Below are positions 52,721-64,000 of a stretch of DNA of 64,000 bases, piece by piece (the first letter of the stretch is position 1; every line of letters starts with the position of its first letter). The translations under genes were made by a program, and so were the position numbers. This DNA is from Linnemannia schmuckeri (taxonomy: Eukaryota; Mortierellomycota; Mortierellomycetes; Mortierellales; Mortierellaceae): positions 124,001 through 188,000 of the forward strand of contig JANATG010000003.1 of assembly GCA_029449235.1 (NCBI GenBank), given 5' to 3'. Under the pieces are notes generated by a model. The model had not been told where the DNA came from and made no database searches. It was given only the letters and a program-made list of their open reading frames with translations.

Positions 52721-55624
52721 CTAAGCAGGAGTAGTGGGATAGTAGACAGAAAGATCGTTGGTCGAGGCGGCGAGGGCCTTGCTCTGGGCAAAGACACGTT
52801 TAGCGGCCTGAGTCGACATAGCGTACAATGACAAGTTATCCAGGGGTGCCCAGAACCGTGGATCAATCTCGTAGTATGGAGACGATCCTGCACTACTACC
52901 AGTTGCTGCTGCCATACCTCGCATCTCAACATCTCGGTACTCTGGCACATAAAAGTTGCTGCCAGACGATCGATGGTACTGTTGCTGTTGCTGTTGGTAG
53001 TGATACTCTCGTGAGGGCGAAGAGTAGTACGGTGGGGTCCTGGCCGCCGCGGCTGCGGCTGCTGCTGCTGCTGAGTAGTCATAGTAACCTCGCATAGCTG
53101 CCGAGTGAGGATGGTGCTGTTGTTGACTGGGGAGGTAGTACGAAGGCGAGGAGCGATAGAGCGACTGATGGTCCTCCTGATCCAAGAGGTGCATCCTTCC
53201 AGCCTGAGAAGGAACGGTTGCCATATGAGCAGGCTCCTGAGCAAACGAAGAGTATCCCGAAACATCGATGCAACGACTTCCCGAAGCATTACGATGATGC
53301 TGACCACGGTAGGGTGCTGGCATAGTCCCGGTGCTGACACGCTGCGAGGGAACGGTGGCGGTAGCCTGGGTCAGATGCTGGCGGTGGCGGTTGGCGACTC
53401 GGGATGTCTGCTGAACGGGAGAGTATCCTGCCTGGAACATGGTCGGCGCGCCTGTCGAGAGTTCTCCCATCATGTGGATCATTGACGAGCTGGAAGAGAC
53501 ACGTTTGTGAGAGGGTCCCGAGACTGGTGTCGAAGTAGGGAGGTTCAACAGTGACGACGAGGAAGCCGCTGCGGAGCCCGATGATTCGTAACCGGGTGAT
53601 CGATCCATGATCTCGTCAAATGCAATCGTAGCCGACCGCTTACGAGGAGCAGGCTGAGAAGGCGCCTCCAGATACCGAGACTGCCGCTGCTGTTGTTGGT
53701 AAGTATAGGGAGTACTGCTCACAGAAGGCGACGACCAGGTTGAAGACGACGGGGCAGACGATCCCTGATACGACCCAATATTTGTAAAGGGTTGCTGTTG
53801 CTGTGGTTGCCTAATTTCCATGGTAGCGAGATGTGGTTGGGTCTGGTAGAACGAGGATGAAGAGGAAGGTGCCGTCGATGTGGTAGCAGAGGGAGGAAGT
53901 GTTGTGGCGATGGCTGTTGTAAGGGCTGGAGGAGGGGCAACTCGCTGGAAACGATATCCAGAAGAATGTCTGTTCTGAACCTGTTTTGCTGAGTTTGTGT
54001 ACTGGGGGAGAATCGATCCGGTTGCTGCTCCAACAGGTCCTGCGGTAACTCCTGCTCCTGCGCCCGCACCTGTTGCTGCTACCCCTCCGGTCGACAGCGA
54101 TATCAGAGTCTCCGGGCGATAACTGCTTTGATCGATCTTTTGACCTTGTCCTTGGCCCTGTGCGTGAGAGCCACTGACGGCACATGCCGATCCGTAGGCT
54201 GATCCGCGATCTTGCTGCTGCTGCATGATAGGTGGCGGTGTTGACAACATCAAATCTCCAGCGACCGTCTCGGGGGTAGGCAAGACTGTCTCTGAGGTAG
54301 TAGGATCCATAGGGGAGATGGGGGAGAGCGCAGCAACAGTCTGTTGTTGAAAGGCGACAAGGTACTGGGAGGGCATGTATTTACCCGTAAAGTGAGTGAG
54401 ACTGGCAAGCCACTCTGAGTAGTCGTATGAACGAGTGAAGAGCCTGAATCCGATGCCCTGCAGGAACTGAAGCTCGATGTAATTGACCTCTTTAACACTG
54501 ATCCCGGTGATGTTTGCCCAGGTCCTGTTGGTGAAGGTGTTGTCGTCGAGAAACTTGTTGGCAAGGATCAAGGCGCCGGTGAAGAGACGAAACTCGGACC
54601 CTTCTCCGGTAGATGGGGTCTTGTTGTTTTCCTTGAGGTTGATCATCAGTTGCTGGATATATTTGAGTGAGAGGAGGATGACCGAAGGCGAAAGTAAGGT
54701 TGCGCTGAGGACATCGAGACAGAACTTGCGAAACATTGGCCTTGGTTGGACGATATCCGACTCTGACAGAATTCTCCGATGTGTCCTGGTGCTGGAGCCA
54801 TGTTGTTTTTGCTGATGATGGTAAGGACTATGCTGTGTGTTACTCCAGGTTGCTGCTGATGGTGCTGATCCCAATGACAATGGTGATCCACATGTGCCTG
54901 GTGCACTAGCTGCTGCGTGGATAGAGCGATACGCAGAAGAGTCTGTCAGAGTGCAGATCTCACATGGACACGATGGCGAAGATGGGTGATGGTGGTGTTT
55001 TGTATATCCATTGTGATGGGATGGCGAGGCGGGGATGGAGGCTGGAGGGGTTGTTGTACTTGTCCTGTGGATAGTGGAGGAACTCTTGTGGCCAAAGAGG
55101 AGGTAGCAGACCATATGGGCTGCAAAGTCAGCAAGCTGTGCTGTGGTTTGTTGCTGTTCCTTTGAGTCCGAGGAGTTGTTGTTGATGTTGTTTGAAGTGG
55201 GGTAAGCAGGAGGAAGAGGAGCTGAAACGCTATTGTTGTTGTTTTGCATGTTGTGGCTGCTGTGTTGCATTATTGGATCAAATTTTGTGTTGATAGCCAG
55301 GGACGCCTGTTGCTGTTGTTGTTGGTGAATGTGATGGTGGTGGTGGTGGTTGCGGGTATTACTCTGGCTGTGGTTGTGGTGCTGAAAGTGGAGATGGTCT
55401 TGAGTAGGACCATGTCGAAAGGAGGAGGAAGAAGAAGAAGAGGACAAAGAAGCCTTGTGGCCAGAGGAGGGCATGAAGGAGAGGTGATTGGTGTAAGAGG
55501 AGGAGGACGAGGAGTAATATGGTGGCGTTAGATGGTGATGTTGTTGTTGCTGTTGTTGTTGTTGTGAATGTGAGTGGTGGGAGTAAGAAGAGTGAGAAGT
55601 GGGGTAGTATGGGTGTGAGTCCAT
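52721..55624 (-). CDS. PHO80/CLG1-type cyclin with interrupted cyclin box
   Basis: One exon of 967 aa from the ATG at 55624. The frame is open further upstream (to 55795) but without another ATG. The cyclin box is in two parts. ADFAAHMVCYLLFG lies near residue 165. After a low-complexity insert of about 120 residues come FRKFCLDVLSATLLSPSVIL (from about 296), FRLFTGALILANKFLDDNTF and GISVKEVNYIELQFLQGIGF to about 410. This layout is typical of Pho85-type cyclins (Pcl/Clg1), which activate a Pho85/CDK5-like kinase in nutrient signalling or polarity. The remaining 550 residues are Ser/Gln/Tyr/His-rich and disordered, with poly-Gln, poly-Ala and poly-Ser tracts. The protein is probably regulated by phosphorylation and turnover; this is inference from the disordered tails. 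Confidence 0.88.
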   Translation of the reverse strand: MDSHPYYPTSHSSYSHHSHSQQQQQQQQHHHLTPPYYSSSSSSYTNHLSFMPSSGHKASLSSSSSSSSFRHGPTQDHLHFQHHNHSQSNTRNHHHHHHIHQQQQQQASLAINTKFDPIMQHSSHNMQNNNNSVSAPLPPAYPTSNNINNNSSDSKEQQQTTAQLADFAAHMVCYLLFGHKSSSTIHRTSTTTPPASIPASPSHHNGYTKHHHHPSSPSCPCEICTLTDSSAYRSIHAAASAPGTCGSPLSLGSAPSAATWSNTQHSPYHHQQKQHGSSTRTHRRILSESDIVQPRPMFRKFCLDVLSATLLSPSVILLSLKYIQQLMINLKENNKTPSTGEGSEFRLFTGALILANKFLDDNTFTNRTWANITGISVKEVNYIELQFLQGIGFRLFTRSYDYSEWLASLTHFTGKYMPSQYLVAFQQQTVAALSPISPMDPTTSETVLPTPETVAGDLMLSTPPPIMQQQQDRGSAYGSACAVSGSHAQGQGQGQKIDQSSYRPETLISLSTGGVAATGAGAGAGVTAGPVGAATGSILPQYTNSAKQVQNRHSSGYRFQRVAPPPALTTAIATTLPPSATTSTAPSSSSSFYQTQPHLATMEIRQPQQQQPFTNIGSYQGSSAPSSSTWSSPSVSSTPYTYQQQQRQSRYLEAPSQPAPRKRSATIAFDEIMDRSPGYESSGSAAASSSSLLNLPTSTPVSGPSHKRVSSSSSMIHMMGELSTGAPTMFQAGYSPVQQTSRVANRHRQHLTQATATVPSQRVSTGTMPAPYRGQHHRNASGSRCIDVSGYSSFAQEPAHMATVPSQAGRMHLLDQEDHQSLYRSSPSYYLPSQQQHHPHSAAMRGYYDYSAAAAAAAAAARTPPYYSSPSREYHYQQQQQQYHRSSGSNFYVPEYRDVEMRGMAAATGSSAGSSPYYEIDPRFWAPLDNLSLYAMSTQAAKRVFAQSKALAASTNDLSVYYPTTPA

Positions 55625-56140
55625 ATTGGCGTCGAGTAGTCTGGAGGGCGCCAGGCCGAAGGAGGAGGAGTGGAGGTTGGAGGAAGGGGTGGAATGGAGA
55701 AGAGAAGGAGAAGAAGAAGAAGAAGAAGAAGAAGAAGAAAGTGGAGAAAGGATGGAGGATGGAGAAAGGGAGGATAAAAAAGAAAAGAGACTCAAAGATA
55801 CAGATTGATCTGATCAAAGTGTAAGTGTAAGTAGAAAAAAAGAAAAAAGAAAAAAAAAATGTCCCGAAAAAATGAATGACTACTATAGTATATGATAGTT
55901 TGCATATTGGGCGGGAAGGGGCAAAAAGGGGAAGACGAGGACAAAGAAGAGAGAGAGAGAGACAGACCCAAGCAATCAAAAAAAAAAGAATAAAAGGCTA
56001 ACCTTGGACAAGGACGAAACAAACACAAAGGAAAAACGAACGGGGAGGGGAAGAGAAGAGACAAAGACAAAAAGAAGGGTGAACCTGTTATTTATTATGA
56101 ATCAACACTCTCACATTCATTCATTCCCTCACTCAGTCAG

Positions 56141-56167
56141 TCATTCATTCATTCATTCATTCATTCA
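56141..56167. repeat. (TCAT)n tetranucleotide repeat
   Basis: About seven perfect TCAT units in the cyclin upstream region. Confidence 0.9.
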
Positions 56168-57960
56168 CTTGGTGGACACACTTTCCATCCACTAGTCCAT
56201 TGTGAATGAGTGAAGAAAGGGGTATATACTCCCTCCCATAGTAGATCACTTTTGTAATAGACAATTAAAAATGGGCGGGAATGAAAACTAATGCATAATA
56301 AACAGAGGGAGAGGCGGGCGCAAGGGAGAGCAAGAAAAGGCTAGACAAGGGAACTCTATAAAGGTATCTAATAGAAAGAGGGACCAGCCCAAACAGAAAA
56401 AAGAAAGAAAAACACATACTCCCCTCCACCTACCCAACAGGGCTCACTCCCCTTCTACCTGTTGTCTTCAATGATAATGCATTACTCTTTGATGTACTAC
56501 TATGCCCTCGCTAAACTCTCTTTGCTTGGCTCACTCCACTCTCTGCCTCGTTGTTTGTGAGTTGTCTTCACAAAAGCAAACTCAGCAAGCCCAGCCCCAA
56601 GCCCAGCCAAAAGGTCAGGTCAGGGATTAGTCCGTCAGTCCGCCAGTCAGTCAGAGAGCCAGAGACCTAAGAAGAAAAGGAGGGCAAAAAGAACCGCCGC
56701 CCTATGAAATCAAACAGGCTGAAATGTGACCCGACACACTACAACTACTATTTACTACCACATTACTACACCAACCGACAAAGGGAGAGAGGAGAAACCA
56801 AAACGCTAAGAAAAGATTACACCTGAACACAAAGTCGAAAGTGCGAGAGAGAGAGAGAGGGAGAAGGAGAGAGGGAGAGAGAGAGGATGACAATTGACAA
56901 GTATAATGCGCAAGGGGGGTTCTAGACGGTGGCAAAAAGGTGATGGGTACTTGGTTACTTACTCCTGTAACGTGAACAATTGATAGAGATGACATCGAAC
57001 AGGAGGAGAGAGAGAAGACGGAGGAGAGAGGGGTGCGATACAATCACAATGCAGAGCAAGGCAAGGCAGAATAATAATAGTATTATGAAGAGAGAGGGGG
57101 GACCGCGAATGAATGACAAAGAGGCTACGCCGAATTGGCAAAACAGAACAGAGAGAAAGAGCAAGGATTGGATGGATGTGTGGGTGTGTGTGTATCCACC
57201 CAGTCTCTACCGATAGTTTTGTAGTTGATGGATGACACGATTTTTCCGATCCCACCGATTCCCGACAGACAAACAGACGAACGAACGGACATACAGATAT
57301 GACATTTTTATGCCTTTGCAGGATTGGATGGAGAAAGAAATGATACTTTTTTTTTTTCTTTTTTTTCTTCCTCGCTTCTCGGGTCAAAGTTGAAGTTGAA
57401 AGTTGAGGATGTTCGACCAGGATCAACGTGGCTCCATTTATGCCCGCAAAACTCACTCATCAGTCAGCAAGCAATCGAAGCAGGTGAGCGCTGCGGTTCT
57501 GGAACAATAGAACATCGTCCAAAAAATGACCTATATGGCAGCGTAAACTTAACTCACAACTCCTCTTCTCCGTTTCTTTCTTTTTTTCTTCAACAATCGA
57601 TGAATATTCATATATGGGTCTTCTTCCGAGGGCGAGGGGGAAGAAGAAAAAGAAGAAGAGACAGATATTCATCCGAGTCTGCTCACCATTGTTTTCTTTT
57701 TCCAAATGGCTCAATTTGGCCATTAGCATTGTTAGTTCTATTGTTTTGTTTGTGTTTACGTATAATTTCTTGTAATGAAAATGGTGGTTTGAGGTGGCTA
57801 CGAAACTCGATGGCTATGTATGTACTATGTAGTTCGCAAGTCAAGCCTGTCATGCATATGATTTCTCACCTTGCCCTTTCTCTCTCATGGATCGATGGAA
57901 GCTCTCATGCACCTCTCCTACTGTCTGTTTGTTTGTTTGTTTGTTTTTGCCTTGTGCATC

Positions 57961-58010
57961 CTTTCCATCCCCATCTCCATCCCCATCTTCATCCCCATCT
58001 CCATCCCACC
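57961..58010. repeat. (CATCYC)n hexanucleotide repeat
   Basis: CCATCC, CCATCT and CATCTTC units repeat about eight times with small variations; no coding context. Confidence 0.8.
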
Positions 58011-58378
58011 TTCCCATATGCATATGTGGGAGAAACAAAAAGAGCGTTGGCCATTTTTTCCCCTTTTCCCTTTTTTCTCTATTTTTTTTTTTTTTTTTTT
58101 TTCATTCCCTTTCTCCAACCCTTGTGCCCTGCATGATGATGACGACGGAAAATAATGCCTTTTTCGTTTTTCGTTTTTTTTTTTTTTTTTTTATGTTCAT
58201 GAGATCCTTTGGTTGGCATGAAGAAATTTGAACAAAGGAGGAGAGGGAAGCGTCTACTTCTCTTTCTCTCTTTCGCCACCGAGATGGGGGAAACAATTGA
58301 GATCGATATCTCAACCCATTCTTTCTCGTAACGGTTTTCCTTACCTAATGGGATGGTTTAGCGCTTAGCTTCTGCCCA

Positions 58379-58407
58379 CCCCCCCCCCCCCCTTTTTTTT
58401 TTTTTTT
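58379..58407. repeat. Homopolymer tract C14 followed by T15
   Basis: A second pure C run passing straight into a T run, like the one at 26814-26844, but not near a recognised start codon. Confidence 0.9.
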
Positions 58408-60126
58408 CCTATTCTATCCCTAGACGTGTTTGACAAAGAAAAAAAAAGAAAAAAAGCAGGGCCAAGGCATCAAAGAGAGAATGAAGGGATGGTAGAAAAT
58501 AAAAACAAAGAGGCGATGCGCACACAAAAACAAACCAAGAACAAAGGGGGAGGAGGGAGTGAAGAGCCTGCATCATTTTTGATATCGTCTTTTTTTTTTT
58601 TTTTTTTTTTTTTTCTCTTGTTTTTATTGCTATTGTATGTACTGTACCTACTTTCATTCTGATCGAAAACCTTGTCTCTTTTACCTACCTAATTTTTTTT
58701 TTTTTTCTTTTTCTTTCTTTCTGCCGGTTGAAATGACCACGGGGCACGATGATATCCCCATAGCAATTTTGTTTTGACAAAGGCAATAAAATAAAACGAG
58801 AGATTCTCTTGAATGGAAACAAAAGGGACAAGATCAAACGAGATTTTGAATTTAGAGACCCCGACTCGACTACCCGAGCCAGTTCCCTATCCTTTTCATT
58901 TCAATTATTCCTTAATTTGCTTGACGATTGATAGGGAAGAGCACACACCTACAGCAATCAAGAGTGGAGAGAGAGAGAGAGAGGAGTGGGGCCAAACTCA
59001 ATTCACATAGGAGAGATTATAGAGGATGGATGGGTAAATGAGTTGGGGAGTAGAACAGGCGTGAACATGATCGCTAGCCAACGGGGACAGAGAAGGAGGT
59101 AAGGAACGACCGCAGGACAAGAGGAAAGAAAAGAATATAAACAAAAGGGTCAACACAGCGTTTCAACTAACACAAGGAAGAAAGGGAAACAACGAGAAAG
59201 CGCAATGTTAGAGAACCAACAGTGATAGTGAGAATGAGAGAGAAAACAGCTCCTGTACATTTTTTTTTTTTTTTGGTTGCAATTGTTGCTTATGAATGCT
59301 GATGTACTTAAAACCAACAAAAAAAAATATGTTTGTTGCTATGTGTATGCTTGTTGTTTGTATGTTTTTGTAGAACGTTACTACTGAATGTTTGGTGGTA
59401 GGTTGAAAAAGAAAGAGAAGAACCAACACCCATCCTTTTCCAACCACCTCTCAACTCAGTCTACCGATTCGATCCAAAATTTATTATATCCTTCGCGCTT
59501 GGCATCCATGGACCGCTTCCTCCGGTCATACTGAACTCATGGAACGACGACAGCGCATCCCCTCGTCCAAAAAAAAAAAACTCAAGTCATGGACCCCATA
59601 TACATCGGGAATAATAATCACCTTGATCCTTACTGGCACACAGTCAAAACAAAAATAGACTGCAAGCAGGCGGTTGGTGGCAACAAAAATACGTTTCCTT
59701 TTTTTTTTGCAAGAGTCGAAAGTTTTGATCCAAGCAAGGTTTACAGAGGGAGAAAAATGTTTTTATTTTTTTTATTCGACAGAACTGAATTGAAAGGTAG
59801 TGAAACAAAGAACGACATCAACAAATAGCATGAAGATATGATGATGAATGAAGATGATACTAAACAAGTAGAGATGGCTGTGAAGATTGGTACAATCATG
59901 TGTGATTGATGATGATCGTGATGGTGATGATGGTGAAGAAGAAGAAAACATGACGAGAACAGTAAGCATGAAGAAGAGAGAAATGGTCAAGAAAGTAAAG
60001 AGTGATAATGGATGGTGATGAGGATGATGTTGAAGAACAAGAACGACATAAGGAATGAAGAGAAGAAGGTGGGATGGTTATGAAAAATGAGAAAGGATGG
60101 AAGTGCTCATGATAAAAGAAGATCCA

Positions 60127-63100
60127 TCAAGGGGAAGAAAGAGAGAGGAAAGTACGGAAGGAAGATGGGAAGAGATCAAAAAAGATCCCAAAAAAATTCC
60201 CTGCTGGCGACTGGGTGGCCAAGTTTGGTGGATCGAAGCACGATGGGGTGGCGGCGATGCTGGCAGAAGAAGGCGGCTGGAGGGCAAAGTAACGCCATGG
60301 GTTTGACGTTTGTCCAGAGGGGCCGTAGGCGAGGTGAAGTCCTGCGGCCCAGTCATTAGGCTTCAAAAGCACGAGTGCTAGTGGTTGATGAGAAACCTCC
60401 TTGATCCGCCCCATTGGGAGCTGCTGCAGCTGTTGTTGCTTTTTCTGCTCTTGCTGCTGTTGATGTTGCTGAATCTTGGTTGCAGTATGCTGTTGCCGGC
60501 GTTGACCTTCCTGGAACTGCCGAGGTGTGGTGTCGGCGACATCCACAGGAAGCAACATGGATTTCTGCTGACTACTTGTCGGCATATTCGCCATCAAAAC
60601 ACCAGAGATATCGGGCAGTCCTGGACCAACACCGGTCCTTGCGTCTCCGTTAGCTGTGACCTCACTCGTCTCGACTGCAGGCATATCGGCCATCTGATAC
60701 ATACCGAGAGAGGTGGTTTCTGTCGATTCTGCTCCGCTCAACTGCACTCTGCCTGAGTGATCCACGGTGTCCCGTGACGTTGGCATGCTTCGATCGGCGC
60801 TTGCTGATGTAGCTTTAGTGGCTGCAGATCCATTGGCAATAATCGTATCCATGTTGACTCTAGAGAGTTCATCCGCCTGGCCCGTACCGACAGTGTCGAC
60901 CCCTCCAGATCCTGCCGCATTCGACTGTTCATGGTCCATCTGATCACCGACTCTACCAACATCTGTCTGTTGCAGGGCTCCCTGAGCCGCCGGGATGTCC
61001 TGATCAAGACCAGTGGTTCCCGCCACGTCTTCCTCTCCAAGAGTACCACCCGCCATCATACCTTGACAACTCAATAGACCAGCACGTCCCACGCCTCCAC
61101 CCTGAGCGTCGGCGTCAGGAGGCGTTGCGTCTCCACCACACTCCATGGTGGTGACAATGCCTCTAGGCAGATTGAGCTTCTTCGTAGCCGGGTTGCTGTT
61201 GAGCAGAGTGATGGCGTTTGTCGAAACGCCCGCGGCAATGCTGGCCCCACTGTTTTCAGCGACCGAAATGGAGTAGTTGCTGTCTTGTATCGACGCCTGG
61301 CGCTGTCCGAACTCTTGGTATGCTTCGACTTGTACCTGCTCGGTCGACTTCTCCGTCACATGTCGCTGTCCGACTTGCTGAGTGGCCTGGACCAGCGCCT
61401 GCTCAACCTCCTGCTCTGCTAACAAGGTCGCTTGCTCTGTCAAAACGGAAGGCTGCCGTATCAGCACCTTGATCATGTCCTTGGCGACACCTACTGCGCG
61501 AAGGGCCATCATCTTCTGCTGCTGGCTGGTTTGCAGAATATCAATTTGTTTCCGAAAAATCGTGACTTGCTGGCGAGTTTGGTCGGCAATTTCCTTGCGC
61601 TTCTTGTGAATACCGTTGAGGTTGGTTCCCTTGCCAGAGTGTATGATACGGTCGTACTTCTGGAGACGCTGCTGTTGGTTCTGCATTGACTCATTCAGGC
61701 AGCGACGGAGGCCTTGAAGTCGATGCTGCACTGCGATATACTCCTGGACAGCATGCTGTTGGCGGAGCAGTTGATTGTCAGCTGTCTGACCTGCAGTAGC
61801 CGTGCTAGCGCCAGCGTTGGCATTGGTGTTGGTCGCGCAAGTTGCGTTGCCTGCGTTGGAGTTCTCGCCAGCTTTAGCATCATTGGTGTCGCTCATGTGG
61901 TTGGTGTGGTTGGCGTTTGCGGTGGTTTCGTTGACATCGGCTGCTCCAACTGAACTTGCCACTGCCAGGCCTTCAATTGGGGATCCCGCCGCCATGTCGT
62001 TCTCCGTGGCAGTGACATTCGCTTCGTCTGCACCGGATTGATCTTTAAGTCTCCCTGTATCCGCTGTTGCCATCAGGCCAGTTTGTCTTGACAAAGGATG
62101 CGTTCCTCCTATGCGCAAGTTCATTCCAAAACTGGTGGACGTAGGTGTAGCAGCAGTAGCAGCGACCTTGGCGGTAGGAGGGACGAGCGACTTGCAAGGT
62201 GGTGACTCCATGATAGAGGTGCCTTCGCCAGTACCATACAGCTGGGCTTGAGCCTGAGCAACGGTGACGATGGATCCGTCTGCAAACTTGATTTCTGGCG
62301 CTTCCAAAAAGGAAAGGTCCTCCTTATCTTGAGCCTATGAAAAAGTGATCAAGAATGTTCGTTGTTAGTATCCTTTCTCATCAAATATGGCATGCATAGA
62401 TAAATTGTACAAGAAATAATAAGCGACAATAATTTGAAAAGTAATATTACCTGGGACCAGTCTTGGTCGAGAGAAATGGCCGAATCATGGCGTTGCATCT
62501 CAACTCCAGCGGGCATGGTCGAGTCCTAAATTGAGAAACAGCAGGAACAAAAAAAGAGGGCCGTTAGTAGAATTGTTCATCACACTTTCATGAATCCTGA
62601 CTACCAACTTCCAAAAAGAAAAAGAAAAATAGAAAAGGTTACTTACAACTGACTCAACGGTGTTGACGGTGAGGGTATCGCACGCGATGGCGGTGGGTGT
62701 AGAACGGGTAGCCCAGGTTGAGGTCGTGGGCAAGAAAGATTGGAAGGCGTGGCTCCCGGCGGTCTCGGCGCCTATTGAGATGAAATGTTAGCAAACAAGC
62801 ATAGATAATAAAGTTATTAAACATGCGGTGACACACTGTTTGATTATTAGGAGAGGTTGGGTGAGGGAGAGAGGAGGGAAGGAACAAAGCGGAAGTTAAA
62901 GACAAAGAGGACGTGGTGAGTGGCAAAAGGAAACTTGCCCGGTCCTGGTTCCCATATGGCAGTACTGTGGACCCAATCCTCAATGGCGGCGTATTATTCC
63001 AATAAAATAATGGCTGAGACCTGTGTGTAAAAGGATATAGTTAATAAAGGAACGATTATCGAGTATCCTTTGTTTCCCCCTGATTGCCTTGTCGAACAGG

Positions 63101-63587
63101 TATGATCTCTGAGTCCTGTGTGCTGTGTTGTTCTGTATACCAGTTATACTCCATTCTTTTTCCTCTGCTGCTATCGCTGTTGCGCTGATTAGTCTGGCGC
63201 TGTATTCCTGCTTGCAGTTGTTTGTGTCCCCCACGACGGTAGTCCCAATGGGGGCTCTAAGTACGCTCACATGCCTGTTGTCTGAGGGAAACCTAGTTTG
63301 CGTTTGATTCCGCGATCCCAAATAAGCGAGCGTTGTTAGTCAATGCCAATCACGTTCTCTCGAGCGCGTTTCCATAAACAATGAGAGAAGGAAGGCGGAA
63401 GCAGGTAACATAAACAAACAGAGACTGTTGCAAAAGTACCTTGAGTGCCGGCGGTGGTAGTCGCGGGAAGTCGAGGCAGGGATGAGAGCGTTGAGGGCGC
63501 AGACGTAGACTTTTGCATTTGAACCAATCGACGACGAGGTCGAGTCTGGTGGGTGTTGTATGGTGATTGCGAGAGAGCGGAAGACAT
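60127..63587 (-). CDS. Uncharacterised coiled-coil protein, four exons
   Basis: Proposed exons on minus: 63440-63587, 62647-62771, 62451-62525 and 60127-62334, giving 851 aa with consistent phases (G|GC Gly, then two phase-0 junctions). The first three exons are Ser/Thr/Pro-rich (MSSALSQSPYNTHQTRPRRR; FLPTTSTWATRSTPTAIACD; MQRHDSAISLDQDWSQ). In exon 4 about 150 low-complexity residues (Asn/Thr/Ala) lead to a coiled coil near 310-400: QEYIAVQHRLQGLRRCLNES, KKRKEIADQTRQQVTIFRKQ, then LQTSQQQKMMALRAVGVAKD. Gln-rich and acidic stretches follow, with a hydrophobic C-terminal end (FFGIFFDLFPSSF). The basic, helical middle could mediate dimerisation. I do not recognise the family, and the intron between exons 1 and 2 (668 bases) may hide a further exon. 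The stop at 60127 lies in frame without evident constraint, so the last 100 residues are less certain. Confidence 0.6.
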
Positions 63588-64000
63588 GATTGTTTACGCG
63601 TAAAGAAGAGAGGGAAGAATAAATGAAAGTGAAAGAAGGAAGAGTATAAGTGAAGGAAGAGCGAATGAAGACAGAGGAGTGGAAATCTGATTAGAAAAGA
63701 GAGAAGAGAGAAGAGAGTTGCTAGGAGCAAAGGAAGGGAATGAAAGAAAGAGTTGGGTCGTTGTTGCTTTTTTGAAAGTCAAGAGCGAAAGAGAAGGATG
63801 AAGAGCAATTTGGTGGCGAATCTTTTTTTTTATACGTCGTCCCTGTGGACGAAAAAAAATAATAAATGCAACTGTGGGGAAGGAGGCGGAGTTCTGTTGT
63901 GGCTTGTTGACAGCTCAATGCGATCCTTTAACAAAAAACCTACTCTCGCGCTAGTTTTCTTCACCCGTTCTCTCTTTTTTTCTTCTCTTTCGGAAGCTGT
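63588..64000. other. Promoter/leader of the coiled-coil protein gene
   Basis: Purine-rich on plus, that is, a pyrimidine-rich leader on the minus strand like other genes here. A TATA-like element reads TATAAAAAA on minus at about 63825-63833. No further gene seen before the window edge. Confidence 0.45.

Larger units (their letters stand above)
55625..60126. other. Long intergenic region
   Basis: About 4.5 kb in which I recognise no gene. It holds the cyclin promoter on the left and 3' flank of the coiled-coil gene on the right. Contents are simple sequence: TCAT repeats at 56141-56167, GTTT repeats near 57927-57946, CATCCC/CATCTC repeats near 57965-58006, a C14/T15 tract at 58379-58407, and several T runs of 15-24. 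Open frames here reflect composition. Confidence 0.5.

Noticed and set aside
52483..53340. Minus-strand frame overlapping the cyclin C-terminus
   Set aside because: Out-of-frame translation of Gln/Ser-rich DNA that ends in T-rich flank; no conserved segment.
56141..58010. Tandem repeats considered as a possible CRISPR or centromeric array
   Set aside because: Units of 4-6 bases without spacers; ordinary microsatellites in a eukaryotic genome.
57324..58136. Plus-strand 270-codon frame
   Set aside because: Driven by T-runs and CATCCC repeats; Phe/Ser/Pro-rich low complexity without motif or plausible start context.

Overview
This window is nuclear DNA from an early-diverging, zygomycete-grade fungus. 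The best guess is a Mortierellaceae-like species. The evidence is short spliceosomal introns with GT..AG ends, fungal-only families (proteinase K-like subtilisin, Zn2Cys6/fungal_trans factor, PHO80/CLG1-type cyclin), a membrane-anchored GH17 glucanase, a promethin-like lipid-droplet protein, and long pyrimidine-rich intergenic DNA full of homopolymers. Several genes resemble animal rather than yeast or ascomycete genes (SCOC, MTH1/NUDT1, CEP120, alpha-tubulin acetyltransferase). CEP120 and the tubulin acetyltransferase are centriole/cilium-linked, so a zoosporic fungus cannot be ruled out from the sequence alone.

Layout. 1-6.3 kb: the start of a minus-strand gene at the edge, then SCOC, a mitochondrial membrane/coiled-coil protein and an MTH1-like Nudix hydrolase on plus, and a secreted subtilisin on minus. 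6.3-13.5 kb: a gene-poor stretch, a 0.6 kb inverted-repeat element at 9925-10520, and a decayed Zn2Cys6 transcription factor gene. 13.5-20.5 kb: about 7 kb without a recognisable gene, including a cluster of six TAACGAY motifs. 20.5-25.5 kb: a CEP120 homologue. 26-29.6 kb: a small uncharacterised gene and a type II membrane GH17 enzyme, both on minus. 32.8-36.4 kb: an NRAMP metal transporter. 37.9-39.7 kb: an uncharacterised gene with a broken tandem copy. 40.9-44.3 kb: a putative Kex2-processed secreted peptide precursor and a Cys-rich single-pass receptor-like protein with a PPxY motif. 44.7-48.9 kb: alpha-tubulin N-acetyltransferase (minus) and mitochondrial ribosomal protein mL49 (plus), divergently arranged. 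49.1-50.1 kb: a frameshifted secreted-protein pseudogene. 51.3-55.6 kb: a promethin/LDAF1-like gene and a cyclin, convergent. 60.1-63.6 kb: a four-exon coiled-coil protein of unknown function.

There is no operon-like organisation. The genes are ordinary single units, some divergent with shared promoters (GH17/NRAMP, tubulin acetyltransferase/mL49). The main points of interest are the two centriole/cilium-type genes in one fungal window, the decay of three genes (one by clustered transition-type nonsense changes), the inverted-repeat element, and the TAACGAY cluster upstream of CEP120. Splice sites were placed by eye using GT/AG, reading phase and family alignment from memory.
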